Shown here: piece after piece, positions 1 to 4,682 of the stretch
How positions within the stretch are numbered: position 1 is the first letter of the stretch
Layout: every line of letters begins with the position of its first letter
DNA from: Chloroflexota bacterium
GTDB lineage: Bacteria; Chloroflexota; Limnocylindria; Limnocylindrales; CSP1-4
Reading direction: 5' to 3'
Length of the DNA stretch: 5,733 nt
Assembly: GCA_021777365.1 (NCBI GenBank)
Contig: JAJYDP010000352.1
Coordinates: 1 to 5,733 of the forward strand
Made by a program: the position numbers and the translations under genes
The notes under the pieces: generated by a model
What the model saw: only the letters and a program-made list of their open reading frames with translations
What the model was told of the DNA's origin: nothing
Databases searched by the model: none

Positions 1-236
1 CCCTGGTCCTGGGCCTGGCGACCCGCTTCGCCGGCGTCATGGGCGCCCTGCTCACGGGGCTCTTCTTCGTCGCGTCGTGGAGCTTCGCCAACGGCGTCAT
101 CAACCAGCAGTTCCTGTACGCGGCCCTGTCGCTCTACCTCGCGTTCGTGGGGGCCGGTGCAGTCTGGGGGCTCGATGGAGTCCTTGCCCGGACGCAGCTC
201 CTCGCCAGGACCCCGCTGCGCGTGCTCGTGGCCTGA
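1..236 (+). CDS. DoxX-like membrane protein, C-terminal part (5' truncated)
   Basis: The reading frame is open from the left edge (first full codon at position 3) and ends with TGA at 234-236, so only about 77 C-terminal residues are present. They form two hydrophobic stretches, roughly LVLGLATRFAGVMGALLTG and FLYAALSLYLAFVGAGAVWG, followed by a short basic tail. The asparagine before the second helix (INQQFLYAAL) and the helix-end motif GAGAVWGLD are typical of the last two helices of DoxX/DoxD family proteins, which are four-helix membrane proteins of about 130-180 residues. DoxD is the small subunit of archaeal thiosulfate:quinone oxidoreductase, but most bacterial DoxX-like proteins have no proven reaction, so substrate and partners are left open. 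Two hairpins follow within 130 bp and probably end the transcript. Family assignment is fairly secure; specific function is not. Confidence 0.75.
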   Translation, partial: LVLGLATRFAGVMGALLTGLFFVASWSFANGVINQQFLYAALSLYLAFVGAGAVWGLDGVLARTQLLARTPLRVLVA

Positions 237-285
237 TCACCGACGTCCGGGCTCGTCCGGCCCACCGGGTGCGGGCCTGACGGGC

Positions 286-303
286 GGGCCGATCCTCCGG
301 CCC
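286..303 (+). terminator. weak hairpin after the DoxX-like gene
   Basis: GGGCCG at 286-291 pairs with CGGCCC at 298-303 around a 6-nt loop, followed by only two T residues. It lies 49 nt after the stop codon. It could be a first, weak terminator or just a by-product of high GC content. Confidence 0.3.
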
Positions 304-332
304 TTCCACGGACGATCGCCCAGCCCGTCACA

Positions 333-366
333 CAGAAACCGTCGGAGCGAGCTCCGGCGGTTTCTG
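333..366 (+). terminator. long hairpin between the DoxX-like and repeat-protein genes
   Basis: CAGAAACCG at 333-341 pairs perfectly with CGGTTTCTG at 358-366. The pairing continues through one T-G wobble (342/357) into CGGAGC/GCTCCG, giving an almost unbroken stem of about 15-16 bp with a tight loop near 349-350. It is the strongest hairpin between the two genes and lies about 97 nt after the DoxX-like stop. No T-run follows on either strand, so it would be a U-poor terminator; an mRNA 3'-end stabiliser or a dispersed palindromic repeat are alternatives. Confidence 0.55.
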
Positions 367-402
367 GATTCCCTGGCCGGATTCCCGTCCGGTGCTGACG
401 GA

Positions 403-420
403 TTCAGGACACGTTCAGGA
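403..420 (+). promoter_or_regulatory. direct repeat TTCAGGA-N4-TTCAGGA, probable response-regulator box
   Basis: TTCAGGA occurs at 403-409 and again at 414-420, exactly 11 bp apart (one helical turn). Tandem heptamers with an 11-bp period are the usual binding sites of OmpR/PhoB-type winged-helix response regulators, where an activator often replaces the -35 element. The pair lies 74 bp upstream of the ATG at 494, and a weak -10-like GCTGAT follows at 432-437, about the right distance downstream. The repeat is seen directly; the regulator type is inferred, and no regulator gene lies in the window. Confidence 0.5.
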
Positions 421-493
421 GCACCTGCGACGCTGATTGCGGGACCGGACGCAGCCCGAAGCTTTCCGTTCCCCGCCGACCGTACAGGGAGCC

Positions 494-1570
494 ATGAAAC
501 GCATGCATGACGAATCTTCGAGCGCCCGCACACCCGGGCGGGCCCGCATCCCGTTCATCGCAGCCGGGCTTGCCGCCCTCCTCGGCATCGGCGCGTTCGG
601 CGTTGCGATCGCCTCGGGCGGCCAGTCCTCGCCTGCGGGCGTCGCCATACCGCTCGTCTCGACCGCGACGCAGGCCCCCACGAACGGGTGGTCCGGTCCG
701 GCGGCCGGGATCGGACACGGCGGCCCGGGCTGGATGGGCCCGCGAGGCGGTCGCCCGGGCAGCGGCCCGATGGCGGGCGACATCACGATCACGGCCATCA
801 ATGGGACGCAGCTGTCGCTGAAGACGGCGGACGGCTGGACGCGCACGATCGACGCCAGCGGGGCGAACGTGACGCGCGGCGGCCAGACCGTGGCGATCGG
901 GACCCTGCAGGTGGGCGACCAGATCACGTTCCGCGAGACCAGGCAGTCTGACGGCACCTACAAGATCGACTCGATCGCCGTCGTGCAACCGCACGTCGCA
1001 GGCACGGTGACCGCGGTCGGCGGCTCGACCGTCACGCTGAAGCAGCTCGATGGCACGTCAACGACCGTCCAGCTGACCTCCGCGACGACCTACAGGCTGG
1101 CGGGGCAGCCGGCGACGAAGAGCGCCGTCACCGCGGGTGAGCAGGTCGCCATCGAGGGTACCCTCGCAACGGACGGGACATTCACCGCGACCACGGTCCG
1201 GGTGATGCCCGCCGTCGTGGCCGGCACAGTGTCCTCGAAGACGTCCACCACCATCACCATCACGGATCGTGCCGGCAAGTCCGTGACCATCGATGTCGGT
1301 GCCTCCACCACGTACCAGGTCAGCGGGACCAGCAACGCGACGATCGCCGACGTCGCGGTCGGCGCGACGATCGAGGCCGGGGGCGCCAGCAACGCCGACG
1401 GCTCGCTCACCGCCATCCTCGTGCGCGTCCTGCCGGCCGGCCAGCCGGGTCGCGGTCCGATGGGCGGCTGGGGGATGCGCGGCATGTGGGGCGGTGGCCC
1501 GCGCAGCGGCCAGGCGCCTGCGACGCCATCGGCCGGCTCCGGCTCGAACAGCGGCACCAGCGGCGCCTGA
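494..1570 (+). CDS. DUF5666-like membrane-anchored or exported triple-repeat protein
   Basis: The protein has 358 residues. Residues 1-18 are basic and polar; residues 19-40 form one hydrophobic helix (IPFIAAGLAALLGIGAFG), so it is either an uncleaved N-terminal anchor or a signal peptide with the rest outside the membrane. Residues 65-93 are a Gly/Pro/Trp/Met-rich linker. Residues 95-316 are three tandem, Thr/Val-rich units of about 74 residues each, with alternating beta-like patterns such as AGTVTAVGGSTVTL. Residues 317-358 return to a Gly/Met/Trp-rich and then Ser/Gly-rich low-complexity tail. The repeats resemble DUF5666 domains, small beta-barrel-like units of unknown function. ATG 494 has AGGGAG at 486-491 very close (2 nt); ATG 503, in frame, has a wider gap (11 nt) and is a real alternative. 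A TTG at 437 would only add a polar leader ahead of the signal and is unlikely. The upstream 11-bp repeat suggests two-component control. I know of no enzymatic activity for it. Confidence 0.85.
   Translation: MKRMHDESSSARTPGRARIPFIAAGLAALLGIGAFGVAIASGGQSSPAGVAIPLVSTATQAPTNGWSGPAAGIGHGGPGWMGPRGGRPGSGPMAGDITITAINGTQLSLKTADGWTRTIDASGANVTRGGQTVAIGTLQVGDQITFRETRQSDGTYKIDSIAVVQPHVAGTVTAVGGSTVTLKQLDGTSTTVQLTSATTYRLAGQPATKSAVTAGEQVAIEGTLATDGTFTATTVRVMPAVVAGTVSSKTSTTITITDRAGKSVTIDVGASTTYQVSGTSNATIADVAVGATIEAGGASNADGSLTAILVRVLPAGQPGRGPMGGWGMRGMWGGGPRSGQAPATPSAGSGSNSGTSGA
776..1441 (+). repeat. three tandem ~74-codon protein repeats inside the DUF5666-like gene
   Basis: Units run at about 776-997, 998-1219 and 1220-1441. 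Units 2 and 3 both begin AGTV and share TTY near unit position 30 and VRV near 68. All three have a D-G or A-D-G turn near position 60. Unit 1 is the most diverged (it begins GDIT and lacks TTY). The repeats are clear at protein level; no long exact DNA repeat was seen, which points to old duplications. Confidence 0.7.
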
Positions 1571-1636
1571 GCCGCGAGGCGCCGGCGTCGCCGCGGAGGT
1601 CCGGGCGAACCAGCTGCGAGAACCACCCACGCGCGG

Positions 1637-1665
1637 GGACGCGGCCGGCAGCTCCGGCCGCGTCC
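1637..1665 (+). terminator. 12-bp GC-rich hairpin after the triple-repeat gene
   Basis: GGACGCGGCCGG at 1637-1648 pairs perfectly with CCGGCCGCGTCC at 1654-1665 around the 5-nt loop CAGCT. It is 66 nt after the stop codon and just ahead of the aquaporin promoter. Only scattered T residues follow (GTCTG). A smaller 8-bp hairpin (CGGCGCCT/AGGCGCCG, 1561-1568/1577-1584) spans the stop codon of the gene itself. Confidence 0.6.
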
Positions 1666-1683
1666 GTCTGATGGCCCCGGCGG

Positions 1684-1697
1684 TAGCATCCCGTACG
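1684..1697 (+). promoter_or_regulatory. -10 element TAGCAT, probable leaderless start of the aquaporin gene
   Basis: TAGCAT at 1684-1689 fits the TANNNT form of a -10 box and stands 7 nt before GTG at 1697. Transcription would therefore begin at, or one base before, the start codon. No Shine-Dalgarno-like sequence stands in the usual position, which agrees with a leaderless transcript. I see no clear -35 element; the preceding terminator hairpin fills that space. Confidence 0.5.
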
Positions 1698-2566
1698 TGC
1701 CTGCACTCGCCCTGCGCTCCGACCCGGGTGCCTCTGCCCCCACGGTGGCGCGACACGGGTCGTGGGTACCGGCCCACGGCGGTCTCCACGCGGATGCCTG
1801 GGCGGCCGAGCTTGTCGGTACGGCGATCCTCGTGTTCGGGGGCCTGAGCGCGGTCGTGCTCGATTTCGGCGCGGGATCGCCGGTCGCGGCGGCCATTCCC
1901 GGCGTCTCGGCCCGGCTGCTCCTGACGGGGGCGCTCTTCGCAGGCACCGGCGCCATCGTGACCGTGTCGCCCATCGGTCGTCGCAGCGGGGCGCACCTGA
2001 ACCCGGCGGTGACGCTGGCCTTCTGGTTGACCGGGCACGTGCACCCCCACGACCTCGCCGGCTACGTAGGCGGGCAGCTCGTCGGTGCGCTGGCCGGTGC
2101 CGTCGCGCTCGTGGTGGTCTGGGGGCGTGCGGCGGCCTCGGTGCACGACGGCGTGACCCAGCCGGGGGCAGGCGTCGGCCAGCCCGAGGCGGCGGCGATC
2201 GAGGCGCTCATGACCGCGACGATGGTGCTCACGATCCTGCTGTTCGTGTCGGGCTCCCGGACGATGCGGTGGACGCCGGCCGCGGTCTGGGCGGTGGTCA
2301 CGGTGCTCGTCTGGCAGGGTGCGCCGTTCACGGGGACGAGCCTGAACCCGGCACGGAGCCTGGGGCCCGCCCTGGTCGGTGCGAACGTCCACGCGCTGTG
2401 GGTGTACCTCGTCGGACCGCCGGCGGGGGCCGTACTTGCGGTCGCGGTCCAACGACTGGTGCTGCCGGGCGTGGTCCCGCTCACCGCCAAGCTTTTCCAC
2501 GTGGCAAGCGACCGCCCAACCACCCTGGGGCACTTCCCGGGCGCCGTCGGCGAGGGAGCCGCCTGA
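1697..2566 (+). CDS. aquaporin / MIP-family channel
   Basis: This 289-residue protein carries both signature loops of the MIP fold: HLNPAVT with NPA at 102-104, and SLNPARS with NPA at 217-219 followed by the selectivity-filter Arg220. Six hydrophobic helices fit around residues 34-52, 71-91, 119-141, 166-184, 192-207 and 232-252. The sequence before the first NPA (SPIGRRSGAH) and the AKLFH motif near 264-268 resemble a subgroup I associate with actinobacterial aquaporin-like proteins. Ser rather than Asp follows NPAR, favouring a water-type over a glycerol-facilitator-type pore. Aligned by eye to E. coli AqpZ, the filter His is replaced by Val205 and Thr214 is kept; the helix-2 filter position seems small but that alignment is uncertain. 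The product would passively conduct water or small neutral solutes. The 33-residue N-terminal tail depends on the GTG at 1697, supported mainly by the TAGCAT box; GTG 1745 is an alternative. Confidence 0.88.
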   Translation: MPALALRSDPGASAPTVARHGSWVPAHGGLHADAWAAELVGTAILVFGGLSAVVLDFGAGSPVAAAIPGVSARLLLTGALFAGTGAIVTVSPIGRRSGAHLNPAVTLAFWLTGHVHPHDLAGYVGGQLVGALAGAVALVVVWGRAAASVHDGVTQPGAGVGQPEAAAIEALMTATMVLTILLFVSGSRTMRWTPAAVWAVVTVLVWQGAPFTGTSLNPARSLGPALVGANVHALWVYLVGPPAGAVLAVAVQRLVLPGVVPLTAKLFHVASDRPTTLGHFPGAVGEGAA

Positions 2567-2592
2567 CCGGCGGGTTCTCCCGGGCCCGCGTC

Positions 2593-2619
2593 GGGTGCGC
2601 CCGTGAGCCGGGGGCACCC
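2593..2619 (+). terminator. hairpin after the aquaporin gene
   Basis: GGGTGC (2593-2598) pairs with GCACCC (2614-2619). After one G/G mismatch the stem continues as CCC/GGG (2600-2602/2610-2612), leaving a 7-nt loop. It begins 27 nt after the aquaporin stop and has no T-run. The remainder of 2620-2780 holds only a short inverted repeat, GTTGC/GCAAC at 2698-2711, and no gene I can support. Confidence 0.4.
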
Positions 2620-2780
2620 CGCTACCCGGACCGTCAGCAGATCACGTCGGCGTCCAGGCCACCGGGTGCGCCGGACCGGCCGACCGGCACGCTGGTAGTT
2701 GCGCCGGCAACGAACTGCCATGATCCTGCGGCCCCTGACGGGCGAACGGGTCGTCCCCCTGTGCCAGTGGAGCGAGTGAC

Positions 2781-2987
2781 ATGGGAACCATGGATGCAGG
2801 CGTGCTGGTCCTGCGGGTCGTCGCGGGCCTCGGCCCGGGAGCGATCTCCCTGGACCACGCGCTGGGGCTCGATTGCCCTGGCGACGCGCGAGCCGCGTCG
2901 CTGCTGCTCGGGACCGTGGCGGCGCTGGTGGCGCTCCTTCTTCCGCGCCTGGCGACGCCGGCATCAGCGGCGGCTGTGTCGCGCTGA
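2781..2987 (+). CDS. small one-helix membrane protein, hypothetical
   Basis: The frame encodes 68 residues from ATG 2781, with a GGAG at 2769-2772 placed 8 nt upstream as a fair ribosome binding site. Residues 5-22 are moderately hydrophobic, and residues 39-57 (ASLLLGTVAALVALLLPRL) form a clear transmembrane helix. About four fifths of its third codon positions are G or C, as expected of real genes here. I do not recognise the sequence and found no motif pointing to a function. It stands alone between the aquaporin gene and the convergent tetR-like gene. A competing minus-strand frame across 2634-2858 looks less gene-like. Hydrophobic stretches arise easily in GC-rich random frames, so this may not be expressed. 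Confidence 0.45.
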   Translation: MGTMDAGVLVLRVVAGLGPGAISLDHALGLDCPGDARAASLLLGTVAALVALLLPRLATPASAAAVSR

Positions 2988-3031
2988 CGCCCGCCGCCCT
3001 GGCACGGACCGGGGAGGGGAGCTGCCCGCCT

Positions 3032-3058
3032 GGCCGGCCGGTCAGTCCCGGGCCGGCC
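3032..3058. terminator. shared hairpin between convergent genes
   Basis: GGCCGGCC at 3032-3039 can pair with GGCCGGCC at 3051-3058, with GG/CC extending inward across a 2-nt bulge. It begins 44 nt after the stop of the small plus-strand gene and 2 nt beyond the stop of the minus-strand TetR gene, so it could serve both. There is no T-run on either side. Confidence 0.45.
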
Positions 3059-3060
3059 CC

Positions 3061-3708
3061 CTACGGGCGCCCGGAAGTCGCGGCGTAGCCCCGGAGGACG
3101 GCGTCGACCACGCGCTCCGCGAAGTCGCGGGTCAGGTCACCGCCGAACATCAGGCGGAAGTAGACCGGCCCGACCAGCAGCTCGGTGGCCACATCGACGT
3201 CCGAATCGGTGCGCAGGTCGCCCCGCCTGATCCCGCGCCAGATCGCCCGCCGCACCTCGTCCCGGCGCCCCTGCACCACGCTGGCCCGGAAGGGATCCCC
3301 GAGGAGCGGGTTCATGGCGATCTGCGAGAGCAGGGCCGCGATCACCGGTCCGAAGGGCGTGTCGTTCACCGCGCGCATCGCGTTCAGCGTGGCGGCCAGC
3401 AGTTCCTCGCGAGTGTCGCCCGTGTCGGCGATGACGATGTGGGGGGAGGCGAGCTCCTCGAGCACCGCCAGTGACAGCTCCTCCTTGGAGGCCCAGCGCC
3501 GGTAGATGGTGGCTTTGCCGACGCCCGCCCGGGCCGCGACGTGCTCCAGCCGGAGGCCGGCGAACCCATCGCTGACGAGCAGTTCCCGGGCGGCATCGAG
3601 GATGGCCCGCTGGACGCGGTCGCTGCGGGGCCGCCCCCGGTGCGCGGGCTTCCCGGGTGGGGTCGCCGGTGAGTTGCGGAACGGGGCGTCTTGCATGTCC
3701 GTCATCAT
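3061..3708 (-). CDS. TetR/AcrR-family transcriptional repressor
   Basis: The product has 215 residues from ATG 3708. A basic RGRPR motif (24-28) leads into the TetR DNA-binding domain at about 29-76: an ILDAARELL helix, then the helix-turn-helix LRLEHVAARAGVGKATIYRRW with the family hallmark GVGKATIYRRW at 62-72. Residues 80-215 are the helical ligand-binding and dimerisation domain and resemble the TetR_C_11 type; the ligand cannot be told from sequence. Several ATGs are in frame (3714, 3708, 3705, 3696). I chose 3708 because a good promoter predicts transcription starting exactly there, which would make the gene leaderless. Frames extending to 3831 run back into the divergent gene and lack family similarity. 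The likely operator lies inside its own promoter, so autorepression and control of the divergent small gene are expected. Family assignment is secure; the regulated process is unknown. Confidence 0.9.
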   Translation of the reverse strand: MMTDMQDAPFRNSPATPPGKPAHRGRPRSDRVQRAILDAARELLVSDGFAGLRLEHVAARAGVGKATIYRRWASKEELSLAVLEELASPHIVIADTGDTREELLAATLNAMRAVNDTPFGPVIAALLSQIAMNPLLGDPFRASVVQGRRDEVRRAIWRGIRRGDLRTDSDVDVATELLVGPVYFRLMFGGDLTRDFAERVVDAVLRGYAATSGRP

Positions 3709-3726
3709 CGTCATATGATACGCAAC
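3691..3726 (+). promoter_or_regulatory. promoter of the small Cys-protein gene
   Basis: TTGCAT at 3691-3696, a 17-bp spacer and TATGAT at 3714-3719 form a good sigma-70-type promoter (-10 matches 5 of 6 consensus bases). The predicted start is about 3726, giving a 30-nt leader that contains the ribosome binding site AAGGTGA (3742-3748), 7 nt before ATG 3756. The -35 box lies within the first codons of the divergent tetR-like gene. Confidence 0.6.
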
Positions 3727-3743
3727 GGATCGTATCGTCACAA
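3708..3743 (-). promoter_or_regulatory. tetR-like gene promoter, leaderless, sharing the -10 element
   Basis: On the minus strand, TTGTGA (3743-3738), a 17-bp spacer and TATCAT (3720-3715) are followed by 6 nt and then ATG at 3708, the predicted first transcribed base. The -10 box occupies almost the same bases as the plus-strand -10, because the heptamer at 3714-3720 (TATGATA) fits TANNNTA and so reads as a -10 box in both directions. Confidence 0.6.
3717..3736. promoter_or_regulatory. palindromic operator candidate for the TetR repressor
   Basis: GATACG at 3717-3722 and CGTATC at 3731-3736 are perfect 6-bp inverted arms separated by 8 bp, a 20-bp site of the size and symmetry usual for TetR dimers. 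It covers part of both -10 elements, the tetR -35/-10 spacer and the predicted start site of the small gene. A bound dimer should block both promoters. Binding is inferred from position and symmetry. Confidence 0.6.
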
Positions 3744-3749
3744 GGTGAC
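3737..3749. promoter_or_regulatory. second palindrome covering a ribosome binding site
   Basis: GTCAC-AAG-GTGAC is a perfect 5-bp inverted repeat with a 3-nt centre, directly abutting the 20-bp operator candidate. In the plus-strand transcript it would fold so that most of the AAGGTGA ribosome binding site is paired. On DNA it overlaps the tetR -35 box, so it could also be a second protein site. Confidence 0.4.
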
Positions 3750-3755
3750 TCTCGC

Positions 3756-4004
3756 ATGACCGACAACTACCGGGTTCTCGCCTCCATCGAGGCGGCGCAG
3801 CACGACACGCCGTTCTGCGCCTGCGGTGCACCAGCCGTGCTGGTCGGGCGCGGCCGGACCGTGTGGCTCGAATGCTCGACGCTCGGGGAGCACAGGTCCG
3901 CGCTGCGCCGACTGCTCACGCTCGATCTCGCGGCAGGCCACACGAGCCGATTGGTGCTTGACCTGGCGGGCGACGACGCGGCGGGGTTCGACGCGGCCGC
4001 CTGA
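3756..4004 (+). CDS. small Cys-containing protein, possible metal-binding, hypothetical
   Basis: The protein has 82 residues. The start ATG 3756 has the best ribosome binding site in the window, AAGGTGA 7 nt upstream. A C-A-C-G motif (Cys21, Cys23) is followed by the beta-like stretch APAVLVGRGRTVWLEC ending in Cys40, with His16 and His46 close by. This pattern could bind one zinc ion or redox-active metal, like a small zinc-ribbon, but the CxC spacing is not the classic CxxC, so metal binding is only a suggestion. Residues 48-60 look helical, and the C-terminus is Ala/Asp-rich. There is no signal peptide or membrane helix, so it should be cytoplasmic. It is divergent from the tetR-like gene, shares its promoter region and probably responds to the repressor's ligand. 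Short similar proteins seem to exist in high-GC bacteria, but I cannot name a family. Real gene: likely; function: unknown. Confidence 0.7.
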   Translation: MTDNYRVLASIEAAQHDTPFCACGAPAVLVGRGRTVWLECSTLGEHRSALRRLLTLDLAAGHTSRLVLDLAGDDAAGFDAAA

Positions 4005-4010
4005 GGCGAC

Positions 4011-4150
4011 CCGCCGTCCAGGGTGGCGGCGATACTGTCCGCGGGCCTGATCGGCGCCCGAACGCTCGTCGAACGGCCAGTGGGCCCCGAGTTCGCGCGG
4101 ACCATTCCGTCGCGCGACGGCGGGCCAGCGCCTCGTCGACCCGGCGCTGG
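4011..4150. terminator. cluster of inverted repeats between convergent genes
   Basis: The 171-bp gap 4005-4175 contains no supported gene. It holds CCGCC/GGCGG (4011-4015/4025-4029), 6 nt past the plus-strand stop; a perfect 14-bp palindrome CCGTCGCGCGACGG (4107-4120); and CCAGCGCC/GGCGCTGG (4125-4132/4143-4150) with a 10-nt loop, 26 nt past the minus-strand stop. The last is the best terminator candidate for the minus-strand gene and works in both directions. No T-runs are present. Confidence 0.45.
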
Positions 4151-4175
4151 TGGCGTGCCCGGCCGGGTCTCGAGA

Positions 4176-4646
4176 CTAGCGGCCCGGCCGCAGGTCGACG
4201 CTGAAGTCGAGGTGCGCGCGGAGCATCGCCAGGGCATCGCTCCAGAGCGCGATAGCCTCCGCCCAGGCGTCGATCCCACCCGGGATCTCGAGGAGAAAGG
4301 GACCGTCCTCGAGCTCCATGTGGGTTCCGTACCCCGCAGGGCCGATCGCCACGTGGACGTCGGTGACCAGGGATTCGTCCGGGAGCCACGGCCGGCGGAA
4401 CGCGAACCGCGAGTCGGGCTCCGCACGCGTCACCTCCCACCACACGCGCCGATCCGGCCAGGCCAGCACCGACCGCGATCCGACCGCCAGACCGCCCTCG
4501 ATCTGGACGGGGAACCACCGCGCGAGCTCTTCCGGGTCGGCCCAGGCACGGAACACGCGCTGCGGAGGGGCGTTGAGGCGGCGACGCAGGCGCACCCAGC
4601 GCCGCAGGTCGGTTCCGGGCGGAAGCCGCGGTTCGTCGTCTCCCAT
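4176..4646 (-). CDS. SRPBCC-fold protein, AHSA1 (activator of Hsp90 ATPase homologue) type
   Basis: The product has 156 residues, the usual size of this family. Its start matches the AHSA1 signature: a first beta strand (RWVRLRRRLNAPPQRVF, 16-32) and a helix with AWADPEELARWF (34-45), the typical xWTdPexlxxWf pattern. The WWEVTRAEPDSRFAF stretch (69-83), the long C-terminal helix (127-146) and the beta strands between them complete the helix-grip fold. Such single-domain proteins form a hydrophobic cavity and bind small ligands or lipids; most bacterial members have no defined role, and similarity to the Hsp90 activator does not prove chaperone function. ATG 4646 has AGGGGGA (4657-4651) 4 nt upstream. 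It lies 36 nt after a CSCG-motif gene on the same strand, so the two are probably co-transcribed. Its stop codon sits in the loop of an 8-bp hairpin (4160-4167/4183-4190). Confidence 0.85.
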   Translation of the reverse strand: MGDDEPRLPPGTDLRRWVRLRRRLNAPPQRVFRAWADPEELARWFPVQIEGGLAVGSRSVLAWPDRRVWWEVTRAEPDSRFAFRRPWLPDESLVTDVHVAIGPAGYGTHMELEDGPFLLEIPGGIDAWAEAIALWSDALAMLRAHLDFSVDLRPGR

Positions 4647-4682
4647 GCGGTCCCCCTGTTCAGCCGGAGTTCGGGCCCGGCG

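Noticed and set aside
437..493. TTG at 437 as the start of the triple-repeat protein
   Set aside because: It would put 19 polar residues before the basic region and helix, and the ATGs at 494 and 503 have a purine-rich AGGGAG upstream.
404..994. Minus-strand frames antisense to the start of the triple-repeat gene
   Set aside because: No ribosome binding site or motif; the plus-strand protein with its N-terminal helix is clearly the real product.
1058..2617. Long minus-strand frame (519 codons) antisense to the triple-repeat and aquaporin genes
   Set aside because: It is Arg/Gly/His-rich with no family motif and covers two well-supported plus-strand genes; long open antisense frames are expected in very GC-rich DNA.
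2634..2858. Minus-strand frame of 74 codons
   Set aside because: Polar low-complexity product without family signals; it competes with the better-supported plus-strand gene at 2781.
1762..3474. Plus-strand frame of 570 codons
   Set aside because: It overlaps the aquaporin gene in another frame and the tetR-like gene on the other strand, and its product is Arg/Pro/Gly-rich low complexity.
3715..3831. N-terminal extension of the TetR protein up to 3831
   Set aside because: The added residues are Arg/Cys-rich, unlike the family, and would overlap the promoter region and the start of the divergent gene.
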